Below, one piece after another: positions 44,110 to 52,846 of a stretch of DNA of 64,000 nt. Each line of letters starts with the position of its first letter. Positions within the stretch are counted from its first letter, which is position 1. A program made the position numbers and the translations under genes. Below the pieces are notes generated by a model. That model saw nothing but the letters and a program-made list of their open reading frames with translations. It searched no databases and was not told where the DNA came from. Source of the stretch: Pelagovum pacificum (GTDB lineage Bacteria > Pseudomonadota > Alphaproteobacteria > Rhodobacterales > Rhodobacteraceae); the NCBI RefSeq assembly GCF_016134045.1, contig NZ_CP065915.1, positions 1,860,001-1,924,000 on the forward strand, read 5' to 3'.

Positions 44110-45153
44110 ATGATCTCGACACCTGACCTTCGAACCCTCGTCGACGCGTTCCCGATGCCGGTTCTGGCCATCGGAGCGGACGAGCGCGTGCTCGCCGCCA
44201 ACAAGCTGGCGCAGACGCTGATCCGCAACGACGCGCTCGACCGGCACTACATCACCGCGCTGCGCCACCCGGAGGTGCTGGACGTGGTGGAGCGGACGCT
44301 GATCGACGGGGAGACCCGGACTGGGCGCTACCTCGTCGCGGAGGGCGGTCAGGACACCACGTGGAAGATCACGGTCGCGCAGCTGCCCCACGTGGATGGA
44401 CGCGCGACACTGCTGACGTTCGAGGACATCACGGCGGTGGAGCAGGCGGCCAACATCCGCCGGGACTTCGTCGCCAACGTCAGTCACGAGCTGCGCACAC
44501 CGCTGACGGCCTTGCTCGGCTTCGTGGAGACCCTGAAAGGCCCGGCACGGGACGATGCCAAGGCGCGTGACCGCTTCCTCAACATCATGGAGCGCGAGGC
44601 CGGCCGCATGGCGCGGCTGGTCGAGGACCTGTTGTCGCTAAGCCGGGTGGAGGAGGGGGAGCGGCTGCGGCCGATGACCTCCGTCGATCTGACCGAACTG
44701 ACCGACGACGTGGCCGAAATGTTCCGCCCCCAGGCCGAGCAGCAGGGCTTGCGGCTGGTCCTGACTGCGCCCGACGAACGTGTGAGCGTGCCGGGGGATT
44801 CCAACCAGTTGCGGCAGGTGCTGAACAACCTGATCGAAAACGCGATCAAGTACGGCGTGAACGGCGAGAAGGTCGAACTGACGCTCACCGCACCCTCACT
44901 CGAATCGTCGATTCGGGGGCAGGGGGTCCGTTTGTCGGTCCGCGATTACGGCGAAGGCATCGCCGCGCACCATATCGCGCGCCTTACGGAGCGATTCTAT
45001 CGAGTCGACGTGCACCGCAGCCGCGAAGTCGGGGGAACCGGCCTCGGGCTGGCCATCGTGAAGCATATCGTGAATCGCCACCGTGGCCGCCTGCGGATCG
45101 AGAGCGAGGTCGGAAACGGTTGCCGTTTCACGGTAATTCTCCCGGTCGAGTGA
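44110..45153 (+). CDS. phoR: Phosphate regulon sensor histidine kinase PhoR (soluble form)
   Basis: 347 residues. PAS domain (about 10-110, FPMPVLAIGADERVLAANKLAQTL), dimerisation/phosphoacceptor domain with His about 126 in VANVSHELRTPLTALLGFVETLKGP, and an ATPase domain with N box LRQVLNNLIENAIKYG, G1 VRDYGEGIAAHH and G2 VGGTGLGLAIVKHI. Unlike E. coli PhoR it has no membrane helix, so it probably senses through the PstSCAB-PhoU complex. It stands upstream of, and on the same strand as, the pst operon, with the Pho box in between. Confidence 0.92.
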   Translation: MISTPDLRTLVDAFPMPVLAIGADERVLAANKLAQTLIRNDALDRHYITALRHPEVLDVVERTLIDGETRTGRYLVAEGGQDTTWKITVAQLPHVDGRATLLTFEDITAVEQAANIRRDFVANVSHELRTPLTALLGFVETLKGPARDDAKARDRFLNIMEREAGRMARLVEDLLSLSRVEEGERLRPMTSVDLTELTDDVAEMFRPQAEQQGLRLVLTAPDERVSVPGDSNQLRQVLNNLIENAIKYGVNGEKVELTLTAPSLESSIRGQGVRLSVRDYGEGIAAHHIARLTERFYRVDVHRSREVGGTGLGLAIVKHIVNRHRGRLRIESEVGNGCRFTVILPVE

Positions 45154-45200
45154 GGAGCTCGGACGGGGTTTACGCAAGGTCAGCACAGTTGCCACGCGGG

Positions 45201-45233
45201 CTGTCATAAAACTATTACGTATCTGTCACAAAA
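45201..45233 (+). promoter_or_regulatory. Pho box (PhoB operator) for pstSCAB-phoUB
   Basis: Three 11-base units start at 45201, 45212 and 45223: CTGTCATAAAA, CTATTACGTAT and CTGTCACAAAA. This matches the PhoB consensus (CTGTCAT-like 7-mers every 11 bases). TAGCGA at 45252-45257 is a possible -10. The operator is 84 bases before pstS. Confidence 0.88.
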
Positions 45234-45316
45234 GCGCAGCCGCCGGTCCAGTAGCGATCGGCCCGAGGGCTGCGTCCTGCTGCGCGAGCCCTGCTCAAGA
45301 CAAACAGGAGCTACAT

Positions 45317-46360
45317 ATGTCCTTCGTGAAATTTGGCGTCTCGACGCTCGCGATTGCTGCCGTGTCCGCGACCGCCGCCGTTGCGCAATCCCGCGACAAC
45401 GTTCAGATCGCCGGTTCGTCCACCGTGCTGCCCTATGCCTCGATCGTCGCCGAGGCTTTCGGCGAGAACACCGACTTTCCGACCCCCGTCGTCGAATCCG
45501 GCGGCTCCTCCACCGGTCTCGCCCGCTTCTGTGAAGGCGTCGGCGAAGGCACCATCGACATCGCCAACGCCTCCCGCCCGATCCGCGACTCCGAGATCGA
45601 GACCTGCGCCGCCAACGGCGTCGACGAGATCATCGAAGTCCGCATCGGCTACGACGGCATCGTGTTCGCCTCGCAGATCGACGGCCCGGAATTCGGCGCC
45701 TTCGAACCCTCCGACTGGTTCATGGCGATCGCCGCTCAGGTTCCGGTCGACGGCGAGATCACCGAGAACCCCTACACCTCCTGGTCCGAAGTGAACGGCG
45801 ATCTGCCCGACGCCGAGATCCTGACCTTCATCCCCGGCACCCGTCACGGCACCCGTGAAGTGTTCGAAGAGAACGTTCTTCTGCAGGGCTGTGAAGACAC
45901 CGGCGCGATGGAAGCCTTCATCGAATCCGGCATGGACGAAGACGGTGCCGAAGAGGCCTGCATGACCGTCCGCACCGACGGCGTGTCCGTCGACATCGAC
46001 GGCGACTACACCGAGACGCTGGCCCGCATCTCGTCCAACCCGAACGGCGTTGGCGTCTTCGGCCTGGCCTTCTACGAAAACAACACCGACAGCCTGAAAG
46101 TGGCCACGATGGGCGGCGTCGAGCCCTCCACCGAGACCATCGCTTCCGGTGAGTACCCGGTTTCCCGCCCGCTGTTCTTCTACGTGAAGAAAGCCCACAT
46201 CGGCGTGATCCCCGGCCTGAAAGAGTACGCCCAGTTCTTCATGAACGACCAGGTTGCCGGCGCCGGCGGCCCGCTCGCCAACTATGGCCTCGTCCCCGAT
46301 CCCGAGCTTGCCGACACGCAGGCCCTGATCGAGAACGAAACCACCATGAGCGAAATGTAA
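45317..46360 (+). CDS. pstS: Phosphate ABC transporter, periplasmic phosphate-binding protein
   Basis: 347 residues. Signal peptide SFVKFGVSTLAIAAVSATAAVAQ, then VQIAGSSTVLPYASIVAEAFGE and ESGGSSTGLARFCEGVGEGTIDIANASRPIRDSE, the phosphate-binding loops of the PBP_like_2 PstS subtype; also TRHGTREVFEENVL and GVGVFGLAFYENNTDSLKV. It captures inorganic phosphate for PstCAB. ATG 45317 is preceded by AGGAGC. A perfect terminator hairpin follows, so it should be expressed at higher level than the rest of the operon. Confidence 0.93.
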   Translation: MSFVKFGVSTLAIAAVSATAAVAQSRDNVQIAGSSTVLPYASIVAEAFGENTDFPTPVVESGGSSTGLARFCEGVGEGTIDIANASRPIRDSEIETCAANGVDEIIEVRIGYDGIVFASQIDGPEFGAFEPSDWFMAIAAQVPVDGEITENPYTSWSEVNGDLPDAEILTFIPGTRHGTREVFEENVLLQGCEDTGAMEAFIESGMDEDGAEEACMTVRTDGVSVDIDGDYTETLARISSNPNGVGVFGLAFYENNTDSLKVATMGGVEPSTETIASGEYPVSRPLFFYVKKAHIGVIPGLKEYAQFFMNDQVAGAGGPLANYGLVPDPELADTQALIENETTMSEM

Positions 46361-46378
46361 GGCACTGCCTTCCTGCGC

Positions 46379-46412
46379 GGGCGGCCCGATCCGGGGCCGC
46401 CCGTCCCCTTTT
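46379..46412 (+). terminator. Attenuating terminator between pstS and pstC
   Basis: GGGCGGCCC-GATCCG-GGGCCGCCC, a perfect 9-bp stem, followed by GTCCCCTTTTC. It lies 19 bases after pstS within the operon; partial read-through would give excess binding protein over permease. Confidence 0.7.
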
Positions 46413-46438
46413 CAAACGTGCCAGGTTCGAAAGTCTTC

Positions 46439-47902
46439 ATGTCCCCTTTCTGGATCTTCGTCGTCATCGTCGCCGTCGCGATCGCCGGCTATTTCGGCGC
46501 CCGACAGCGCGCCTTCGCGTCCGGGTCGGGCGACATACGCAACCTGCATTCTCTTCCGAATTTCTACGGGATGAATGCCTTGCTCGCCGGGTTGATCCCG
46601 GCGCTGCTGGTCCTCGGCCTCTGGAGTGCGATCCAGCCGATCGCGATCAAGCAGTCGGTTCAGGGCATCATCCTCGAGGCGGAGCCGGAGCTGAGCTCGG
46701 GCCAGCTGAACCTCGAGATGACCGGCGTCCAGCGCCTGGCCGAGGGGCTCGACGCCGCCATCGACCGCGGGGTGCTCCAGCAATCCGAGGTGCTCGAGAT
46801 GAGCGCCGAGAACAACGACCTGCGCGCCGAGCTCGGCGAGATGGGCATCGCCCTGACGGGCGCGGTCACGCCGGTCCAGCTGGACGCGGCACAGCGCTAT
46901 CTGGGAATCCTCGCCTACGGGGACCGGATGCGCGCCATTGCTGTGATCGCGCTGTCGCTGATCGGCACGGGGCTTGCCTTCTGGCGCACCGACAAGGATT
47001 TCCGCGCCCGCAACTCCGTCGAGCGGGTGTCTCGGGCTCTGCTTCTCGCTGCTGCGTCGATCGCGATCCTGACGACGCTCGGCATCGTTCTGTCGCTGAT
47101 CTTCAACACGGTGGAATTCCTGCGCGCCTACCCGGCGGACCAGTTCTTCTTCGGCACGCGGTGGAACGGGACCAGCCAGCTCGGCCTGCTGCCGCTGCTC
47201 TGGGGCACGCTCTACATCTCGGTCATCGCACTTGTCGTGGCGGTTCCGATCGGGCTTTTCGCGGCGATCTACCTCAGCGAATATGCCTCTCGCGGGGTCC
47301 GCAACTTCGCCAAGCCGGCGCTCGAAGTGCTCGCCGGGATCCCGACCATCGTCTACGGTCTCTTCGCGCTTCTGACGGTCGGCCCGTTCCTGCTGAACGT
47401 CTTCGGAGGCGGCGGCGCGCTCGGCGTCGACTGGATGAGCGGCGCGACCGCCGTCATGACCGCCGGCCTCGTCATGGGGATCATGCTGATCCCGTTCGTC
47501 TCTTCGCTGTCGGACGACATCATCAACGCCGTGCCGCAGGCCATGCGTGACGGCTCCTACGGGCTGGGCGCGACCCAGTCCGAGACGATCCGCCAGGTGA
47601 TCCTGCCGGCCGCTCTGCCGGGCATCGTCGGCGCCATCCTGCTGGCTGCCTCGCGCGCGATCGGCGAGACGATGATCGTCGTGCTTGGGGCAGGGGCCGC
47701 GGCCCGGCTTTCGATGAACCCGTTCGAGGCGATGACCACCGTTACCACGCGGATCGTCTCTCAGCTCACCGGGGATGCCGACTTCACCAGCCCCGAAGCC
47801 CTCGTCGCCTTTGCCCTCGGCATGACACTGTTCGTCATCACGCTCGGGCTCAATGTCTTCGCGCTTTATATCGTGCGCAAATACCGGGAGCAGTACGAAT
47901 AA
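46439..47902 (+). CDS. pstC: Phosphate ABC transporter permease PstC (long form)
   Basis: About 487 residues from ATG 46439 (GTG 46418 is an alternative). An unusually long N-terminal part holds two or three membrane helices and a periplasmic loop (LSSGQLNLEMTGVQRLAEGLDAAIDRG) before the canonical permease domain: LLPLLWGTLYISVIALVVAVPIGLFAAIYLSEYA, LEVLAGIPTIVYGLFAL and the EAA-like loop GSYGLGATQSETIRQVILPAALPGIVGAILLAASRAIGE. This long form is usual in Rhodobacterales. Its stop overlaps the pstA start (TAATG). Confidence 0.92.
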   Translation: MSPFWIFVVIVAVAIAGYFGARQRAFASGSGDIRNLHSLPNFYGMNALLAGLIPALLVLGLWSAIQPIAIKQSVQGIILEAEPELSSGQLNLEMTGVQRLAEGLDAAIDRGVLQQSEVLEMSAENNDLRAELGEMGIALTGAVTPVQLDAAQRYLGILAYGDRMRAIAVIALSLIGTGLAFWRTDKDFRARNSVERVSRALLLAAASIAILTTLGIVLSLIFNTVEFLRAYPADQFFFGTRWNGTSQLGLLPLLWGTLYISVIALVVAVPIGLFAAIYLSEYASRGVRNFAKPALEVLAGIPTIVYGLFALLTVGPFLLNVFGGGGALGVDWMSGATAVMTAGLVMGIMLIPFVSSLSDDIINAVPQAMRDGSYGLGATQSETIRQVILPAALPGIVGAILLAASRAIGETMIVVLGAGAAARLSMNPFEAMTTVTTRIVSQLTGDADFTSPEALVAFALGMTLFVITLGLNVFALYIVRKYREQYE

Positions 47903-49227
47903 TGACCGACGCGACCGCAACCAACGGTTCCGGTGCGCCGGGCCGGCCGCGCAAGTCGTCTTTGCTGACCGTCGACGACCGCACCCGCGCCCGCAACCGT
48001 GCCGAGACCCGCTTCAAGGCCTACGGCATCGCGGCGATCCTCTTGGGTCTGTCGTTCCTGCTGGTCCTCGTCTGGTCGATCCTGTCGTCCGGCTTGCCGG
48101 CCTTCTCCCGCAACGTGGTGTCGCTCGACCTCACGGTCACGCAGGAGCAGTACGACGCGGCTGAGGAACAGATGTTCAAGACAGCCGCCTACGAAGACCT
48201 GCTGATCAATTCGCTCGCCTCCGAGATGGGAGAGAGCGTGAACCCCGAGTCGATCGAGCGCATCCTTGGCAGCTCCGGCAACACGCTGCGCAGCTATTAC
48301 ACCGCCAACGAGAACCGCCTCGGAGAGACGGTCACGTTCGAGCTGCCCGTCTCGTCCCGCGTCGACGGCTACTTCAAGGGCCGGATCTCGCGGGAGGGGC
48401 AGGCCAACTCCTCCTTCCTGACGCCCGAGGACATCGACCTCGCCGACGAGATGAGGGAAGAGGGGATCATCACCACGCAGTTCAACTGGCAGTTCCTGAC
48501 CGGTGTTGAAGCTTCGGACGACAACCCCGTCGCCGCCGGGATCGGCGCCTCGGTGGTCGGCTCGCTCTACATGATGATCGTAGTGCTGGTGCTGTCGCTG
48601 CCCATCGGCGTCGCCGCCTCGATCTACCTCGAGGAGTTCGCGCCGAAGAACCGCTTCACGGACATCATCGAGGTGAATATCTCGAACCTCGCCGCCGTGC
48701 CGTCGATTGTTTTCGGTATCCTCGGGCTCGCCTTCTTCATCCAGTTTGCCGGGCTGCCGCGCTCCGCGCCGCTGGTGGGCGGTCTCGTGCTGACGCTTAT
48801 GACATTGCCGACGATCATCATCTCAACCCGTGCGTCCCTGCGCGCCGTGCCGCCGTCGATCCGCGACGCCGCGCTCGGGGTAGGGGCCTCGAAGATGCAG
48901 TCGGTGTTCCACCACGTTCTGCCCTTGGCGCTGCCGGGTATCCTTACGGGCACCATCATCGGCCTTGCGCAGGCGCTCGGCGAAACCGCGCCCCTGCTGC
49001 TGATCGGGATGGTCGGGTTCGTCGCGCTGAAGTACCCTGGCACGGTGAGCGAGGGCTTCCTCGACAGCAACTCTGCCATGCCGGCGCAGATTTACACCTG
49101 GGCGGCCCGCGCCGACCAGATCTTCTACGAGAAGGCCTGGGGCGGGATCATCGTTCTGCTGGTCTTCCTGCTGACCATGAACATCATCGCCATCGTGCTT
49201 CGCCGCCGCTTCGAGCGCCGCTGGTAA
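47902..49227 (+). CDS. pstA: Phosphate ABC transporter permease PstA (long form)
   Basis: 441 residues. A cytoplasmic basic start and one helix (IAAILLGLSFLLVLVWSILSSG), a periplasmic insertion of about 150 residues (EEQMFKTAAYEDLLINSLASEMGESVNPESIE...), then the permease core: VVGSLYMMIVVLVLSLPIGVAASIYLEEFAPKN, NLAAVPSIVFGILGLAFF and the coupling loop LGVGASKMQSVFHHVLPLALPGILTGTIIGLAQALGETAPLL. It forms the phosphate channel with PstC. Confidence 0.92.
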   Translation: MTDATATNGSGAPGRPRKSSLLTVDDRTRARNRAETRFKAYGIAAILLGLSFLLVLVWSILSSGLPAFSRNVVSLDLTVTQEQYDAAEEQMFKTAAYEDLLINSLASEMGESVNPESIERILGSSGNTLRSYYTANENRLGETVTFELPVSSRVDGYFKGRISREGQANSSFLTPEDIDLADEMREEGIITTQFNWQFLTGVEASDDNPVAAGIGASVVGSLYMMIVVLVLSLPIGVAASIYLEEFAPKNRFTDIIEVNISNLAAVPSIVFGILGLAFFIQFAGLPRSAPLVGGLVLTLMTLPTIIISTRASLRAVPPSIRDAALGVGASKMQSVFHHVLPLALPGILTGTIIGLAQALGETAPLLLIGMVGFVALKYPGTVSEGFLDSNSAMPAQIYTWAARADQIFYEKAWGGIIVLLVFLLTMNIIAIVLRRRFERRW

Positions 49228-49242
49228 GGAAGGGTTAATCCA

Positions 49243-50040
49243 ATGGACGATCTGAGACTGACGGAGAGAAGCGTGGATCAGAAAGCGACCAAGATCTCGG
49301 CCAAGAACGTGCAGGTCTATTACGGCGACACGCATGCCATCAAGGATGTGGACGTCGAGATCGAGGACAAGACGGTCACCGCCTTCATCGGCCCGTCGGG
49401 CTGCGGGAAGTCGACCTTCCTGCGCTGTCTGAACCGGATGAACGACACGATCGACATCTGCCGCGTCGAGGGCAAGATCGCGATCGACGGTGAGGACATC
49501 TACGACAAGCGTGTCGACCCGGTGCAGCTGCGCGCGAAGGTCGGCATGGTGTTCCAGAAGCCGAACCCGTTCCCGAAGTCGATCTACGACAACGTCGCCT
49601 ACGGGCCCCGCATCCACGGTCTTGCCAAGAACAAGGCCGAGCTCGACGAGATCGTCGAAAAGTCCCTGCGCCGCGGCGCGATCTGGGACGAGGTGAAGGA
49701 CCGCCTGCAGGCGCCCGGTACCGGCCTGTCCGGCGGCCAGCAGCAGCGTCTCTGCATCGCGCGGGCCGTCGCCACGGAGCCCGAAGTTCTGCTGATGGAC
49801 GAACCCTGCTCGGCGCTCGACCCGATCGCGACGGGGCAGGTGGAAGAGCTGATCGACGAACTCCGCTCCAACTACTCGGTCGTGATCGTCACGCACTCGA
49901 TGCAGCAGGCCGCCCGCGTCAGCCAGAAGACCGCCTTCTTCCACCTCGGCAACCTCGTCGAGTTCGGTGAGACCGGGCAAATCTTCACCAAGCCCGAGGA
50001 TCCTCGGACCGAAAGCTACATCTCTGGCCGGATTGGATGA
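49243..50040 (+). CDS. pstB: Phosphate ABC transporter ATPase PstB
   Basis: 265 residues. Walker [10 protein letters not shown], PstB-specific [26 protein letters not shown]-loop [24 protein letters not shown], signature [14 protein letters not shown], Walker [15 protein letters not shown] and switch [21 protein letters not shown]. It hydrolyses ATP to drive phosphate import and takes part in signalling to PhoR with PhoU. A 15-base gap separates it from pstA; AAGGAAGG is the ribosome site. Confidence 0.97.
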   Translation: MDDLRLTERSVDQKATKISAKNVQVYYGDTHAIKDVDVEIEDKTVTAFIGPSGCGKSTFLRCLNRMNDTIDICRVEGKIAIDGEDIYDKRVDPVQLRAKVGMVFQKPNPFPKSIYDNVAYGPRIHGLAKNKAELDEIVEKSLRRGAIWDEVKDRLQAPGTGLSGGQQQRLCIARAVATEPEVLLMDEPCSALDPIATGQVEELIDELRSNYSVVIVTHSMQQAARVSQKTAFFHLGNLVEFGETGQIFTKPEDPRTESYISGRIG

Positions 50041-50044
50041 TACC

Positions 50045-50761
50045 GTGAGCAACAACCAGCAACATATCGTCTCCGCCTACGACCGCGATCTCGAAGCGGT
50101 GCAGGCCATGCTGATGAAGATGGGTGGTCTCGTGGAGGCCTCCATCCTCGACGGCGCCAAGGCGCTCGAGAGCCGTGATGTCGAGCTCGCCGAAAAGGTG
50201 CGCCTCGGCGACAAGGCGATCGACGCTCTCGAAGAGAAGATCAACGAGGAAACCGCCCGTTGCATCGCGCTGCGCGCACCAGTCTCCACCGACCTGCGCG
50301 TGCTGCTGACCGTGCTGCGCTTCACCGGTAGCCTCGAGCGGGTCGGCGACTACGCCAAGAACATGGCCAAGCGGACGTCCGTCCTCGCGGAGATGCGCCC
50401 GATCCAGGGCACCGACGCCGCACTGCGTCGGATGGCCCGCGAAGTGCAGCTGATGCTCAAGGACGTCCTCGACGCCTACATCCAGCGCGACGCGATGCTC
50501 GCCGAGGACGTGCGCCAGCGCGACCACGACGTCGACCAGATGTACAACGCGATGTTCCGCGAATTCCTGACCTTCATGATGGAAGACCCGCGCAACATCA
50601 CGGCCTGCATGCACCTGCATTTCATCGCCAAGAACATCGAACGGATGGGCGACCTGGTGACCAACATGGCGGAGCAGGTGATCTACCTCGTCTCCGGCAC
50701 CATGCCCGAAGAGGGCCGGCAAAAGGGCGACGAGACGTCCTTCATGACCGCGGAAGACTGA
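50045..50761 (+). CDS. phoU: Phosphate signalling regulator PhoU
   Basis: 238 residues from GTG 50045, 4 bases after pstB. Two PhoU helical repeats: QHIVSAYDRDLEAVQAMLMKMGGLVEASILDGAKAL and EKINEETARCIALRAPVSTDLRVLLTVLRFTGSLERVGDYAKNMAKR, then the second copy ending in DPRNITACMHLHFIAKNIERMGDLVTNMAEQVIYLVSG. The ExxxD metal-binding motifs are present in both repeats (LERVGDYAKN, IERMGDLVTN). It couples PstB to PhoR and keeps the kinase off when phosphate is plentiful. Confidence 0.95.
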   Translation: MSNNQQHIVSAYDRDLEAVQAMLMKMGGLVEASILDGAKALESRDVELAEKVRLGDKAIDALEEKINEETARCIALRAPVSTDLRVLLTVLRFTGSLERVGDYAKNMAKRTSVLAEMRPIQGTDAALRRMAREVQLMLKDVLDAYIQRDAMLAEDVRQRDHDVDQMYNAMFREFLTFMMEDPRNITACMHLHFIAKNIERMGDLVTNMAEQVIYLVSGTMPEEGRQKGDETSFMTAED

Positions 50762-50773
50762 GGACGACGGAAG

Positions 50774-51463
50774 ATGAACGCGACTGCGCCCCATGTGCTG
50801 ATCGTCGAGGACGAACCGGCCCAGCGGGAAGTCCTCGGCTACAATCTCGAGGCGGAAGGATTCCGGACCACCACGGCAGAGGACGGCGAGCAGGCGCTCG
50901 TCATCATCGACGAGGACGCGCCGGACGTCATCGTGCTGGACTGGATGCTGCCCAACCTCTCGGGCATCGAGGTCTGCCGCCAGCTCAAGTCCCGGACGGA
51001 AACGCGGGACGTGCCGATCATCATGCTGTCGGCGCGGTCCGAAGAGGTCGACAAGGTGCGCGGGCTCGAGACCGGGGCTGACGACTACGTGGTGAAGCCG
51101 TACTCAGTGTCGGAACTGATGGCTCGCGTGCGCACCCAGTTGCGGCGCGTGCGGCCCTCGACCGTCGGACAGGTGCTGACCTACGAGGACATCGTGCTCG
51201 ACTCGGAGACGCACCGTGTCAGCCGGAACGACCAGCCGCTGAAGCTCGGCCCGACGGAGTTCCGCCTGCTGTCGACCTTCATGGAGAAACCCGGCCGCGT
51301 CTGGTCACGCGAACAGCTGCTCGACCGGGTGTGGGGCCGCGACATCTACGTCGACACCCGCACGGTGGACGTCCACATCGGGCGGCTGCGCAAGGTGCTG
51401 ACGGTTCACGGCGGTGAAGATCCGCTGCGCACGGTGCGCGGCGCGGGATACGCGCTGGGGTAG
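50774..51463 (+). CDS. phoB: Phosphate regulon response regulator PhoB
   Basis: 229 residues. Receiver domain with the acidic pair (VEDEP), phospho-Asp at residue 56 in VIVLDWMLPNLSG and conserved Lys in DDYVVKPYSVSEL; OmpR-type winged helix with LKLGPTEFRLLSTFMEKPGRVWSREQLLDRVWGRDIYVDTRTVDVHIGRLRKVL. Phosphorylated by PhoR, it would bind the three-unit Pho box at 45201 and activate the whole operon including its own gene. A small GC hairpin follows (CGCCCGC at 51468 with GCGGGCG at 51486). Confidence 0.96.
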   Translation: MNATAPHVLIVEDEPAQREVLGYNLEAEGFRTTTAEDGEQALVIIDEDAPDVIVLDWMLPNLSGIEVCRQLKSRTETRDVPIIMLSARSEEVDKVRGLETGADDYVVKPYSVSELMARVRTQLRRVRPSTVGQVLTYEDIVLDSETHRVSRNDQPLKLGPTEFRLLSTFMEKPGRVWSREQLLDRVWGRDIYVDTRTVDVHIGRLRKVLTVHGGEDPLRTVRGAGYALG

Positions 51464-51592
51464 GGCGCCCGCACGCCTGTTTCGCGGGCGTCCGGGCAAC
51501 CGCTGCGCCACCATCGCGAGACAAGGTCCGACAAGGTCTGGAAATCAGCCGCTTGCGCGGTTTAGCTGGCATGGCATCCAAGGAGACCGCCC

Positions 51593-52780
51593 ATGCCGTC
51601 AAGCCGCACAAGCCCGTCCTTTCCCGACTCCGAATACTGGGACCGTATCGAGAAGACCCGGGCGGCGATGGAGGCCGAGGGTCTGGATGCGATCCTGATC
51701 ACCGATCCCTCCAACATGGCCTGGATCTCGGGCTATGACGGCTGGTCCTTCTACGTCCACCAGGCCGTGCTGCTGTCCCACGAGGGGGAGCCCGTCTGGT
51801 GGGGCCGCGGCATGGACGCGGCCGGCGCGATGCGGACCGTCTTCATGGAAGAGGACAACATCTTCGGCTACGAGGATTTCTACGTCCAGAACCCCGACAA
51901 GCACCCGATGGAAGACCTCGCGCGGCTGGTCGAGGCCTATGGCCACGGAGAGCAGCGTATCGGCGTTGAACTCGACAATTATTACTTCAGCGCAAAGGCT
52001 TATCAGACGCTCTTGAAGTCGATGCCGAAGGCGGAGTTCGTCGATTGCACGGGGCTCGTGAACTGGCAGCGCTCGATCAAGTCCGATACAGAGCTGATCT
52101 ACATGCGCCGCGCGGCCGACATCGTCACCGCGATGCACGCCAAGATCGCGGAGCTTGCCGAACCAGGAATGCCGAAGCACCGGCTGGTCGCCGAAATCTA
52201 TCATACCGGCATCTCCGGCGTCGGCGGTCACTGGGGCGATTACCCGGCAATCGTGCCGATGGCGCCGTCCGGGCTCGACGCCACCGCGCCGCACCTGACG
52301 TGGGACGACACGCCGCTCCGCACCGGCGAAGCCACGTTCTTCGAGATCGCCGGCGCGCACCGGCGCTACCATTGTCCGCAGTCGCGCACGCTGTTCCTCG
52401 GCAAGCCGCCGCAGAAATACATCGACGCAGAGAAGGCAGTGGAGGACGCCACTGAGGCCGCGCTGGAGCAGGCCAAGCCGGGCAACCGCTGCGAGGACAT
52501 CGCGCGTGCCTTTAACGAGCGACTGGCGACACACGGCTTCATCAAGGACAACCGCTGCGGCTATTCCATCGGGCTCAGCTATCCGCCGGACTGGGGCGAG
52601 CGTACAATGTCGTTCCGTGCCGGTGATCGCACGGAGCTGCTGCCTGGGATGACGTTCCACTTCATGCCGGCGCTGTGGCTGGATGACGGTGGCATCGAGA
52701 CGACCGAGCCGATCCTGATTACCGAGACGGGGCACGACAGGCTGTGCGGGACTCCGTCGGGCCTAGTCGTTAAGAGTTAA
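51593..52780 (+). CDS. doeA: Ectoine hydrolase DoeA (M24 family)
   Basis: 395 residues from ATG 51593, with AAGGAGA upstream. N-terminal creatinase domain (SEYWDRIEKTRAAMEAEGLDAILITDPSNMAWISGYDGWSFYVHQAVLL) and a C-terminal pita-bread domain (HWGDYPAIVPMAPSGLDATAPHLTWDDTPLRTGEATFFEIAGAHRRYHCPQSRTLFLG; GYSIGLSYPPDWGERTMSFR). This matches the ectoine hydrolase subgroup, which opens ectoine to N-acetyl-diaminobutyrate. None of the usual companions (doeB, doeX, ectoine uptake genes) is adjacent. An M24 peptidase with another substrate cannot be excluded. Confidence 0.8.
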   Translation: MPSSRTSPSFPDSEYWDRIEKTRAAMEAEGLDAILITDPSNMAWISGYDGWSFYVHQAVLLSHEGEPVWWGRGMDAAGAMRTVFMEEDNIFGYEDFYVQNPDKHPMEDLARLVEAYGHGEQRIGVELDNYYFSAKAYQTLLKSMPKAEFVDCTGLVNWQRSIKSDTELIYMRRAADIVTAMHAKIAELAEPGMPKHRLVAEIYHTGISGVGGHWGDYPAIVPMAPSGLDATAPHLTWDDTPLRTGEATFFEIAGAHRRYHCPQSRTLFLGKPPQKYIDAEKAVEDATEAALEQAKPGNRCEDIARAFNERLATHGFIKDNRCGYSIGLSYPPDWGERTMSFRAGDRTELLPGMTFHFMPALWLDDGGIETTEPILITETGHDRLCGTPSGLVVKS

Positions 52781-52846
52781 CGTCACGGGGCGTCCCGTGC
52801 CGATATTCGTATAATCCGTATTATGTAAAATTTATAGGTGGGGACC

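Noticed and set aside
52784..52799. CACGGG-GCGT-CCCGTG hairpin after doeA as a terminator
   Set aside because: Six base pairs only and no U-run; it was left out of the feature list as too weak.
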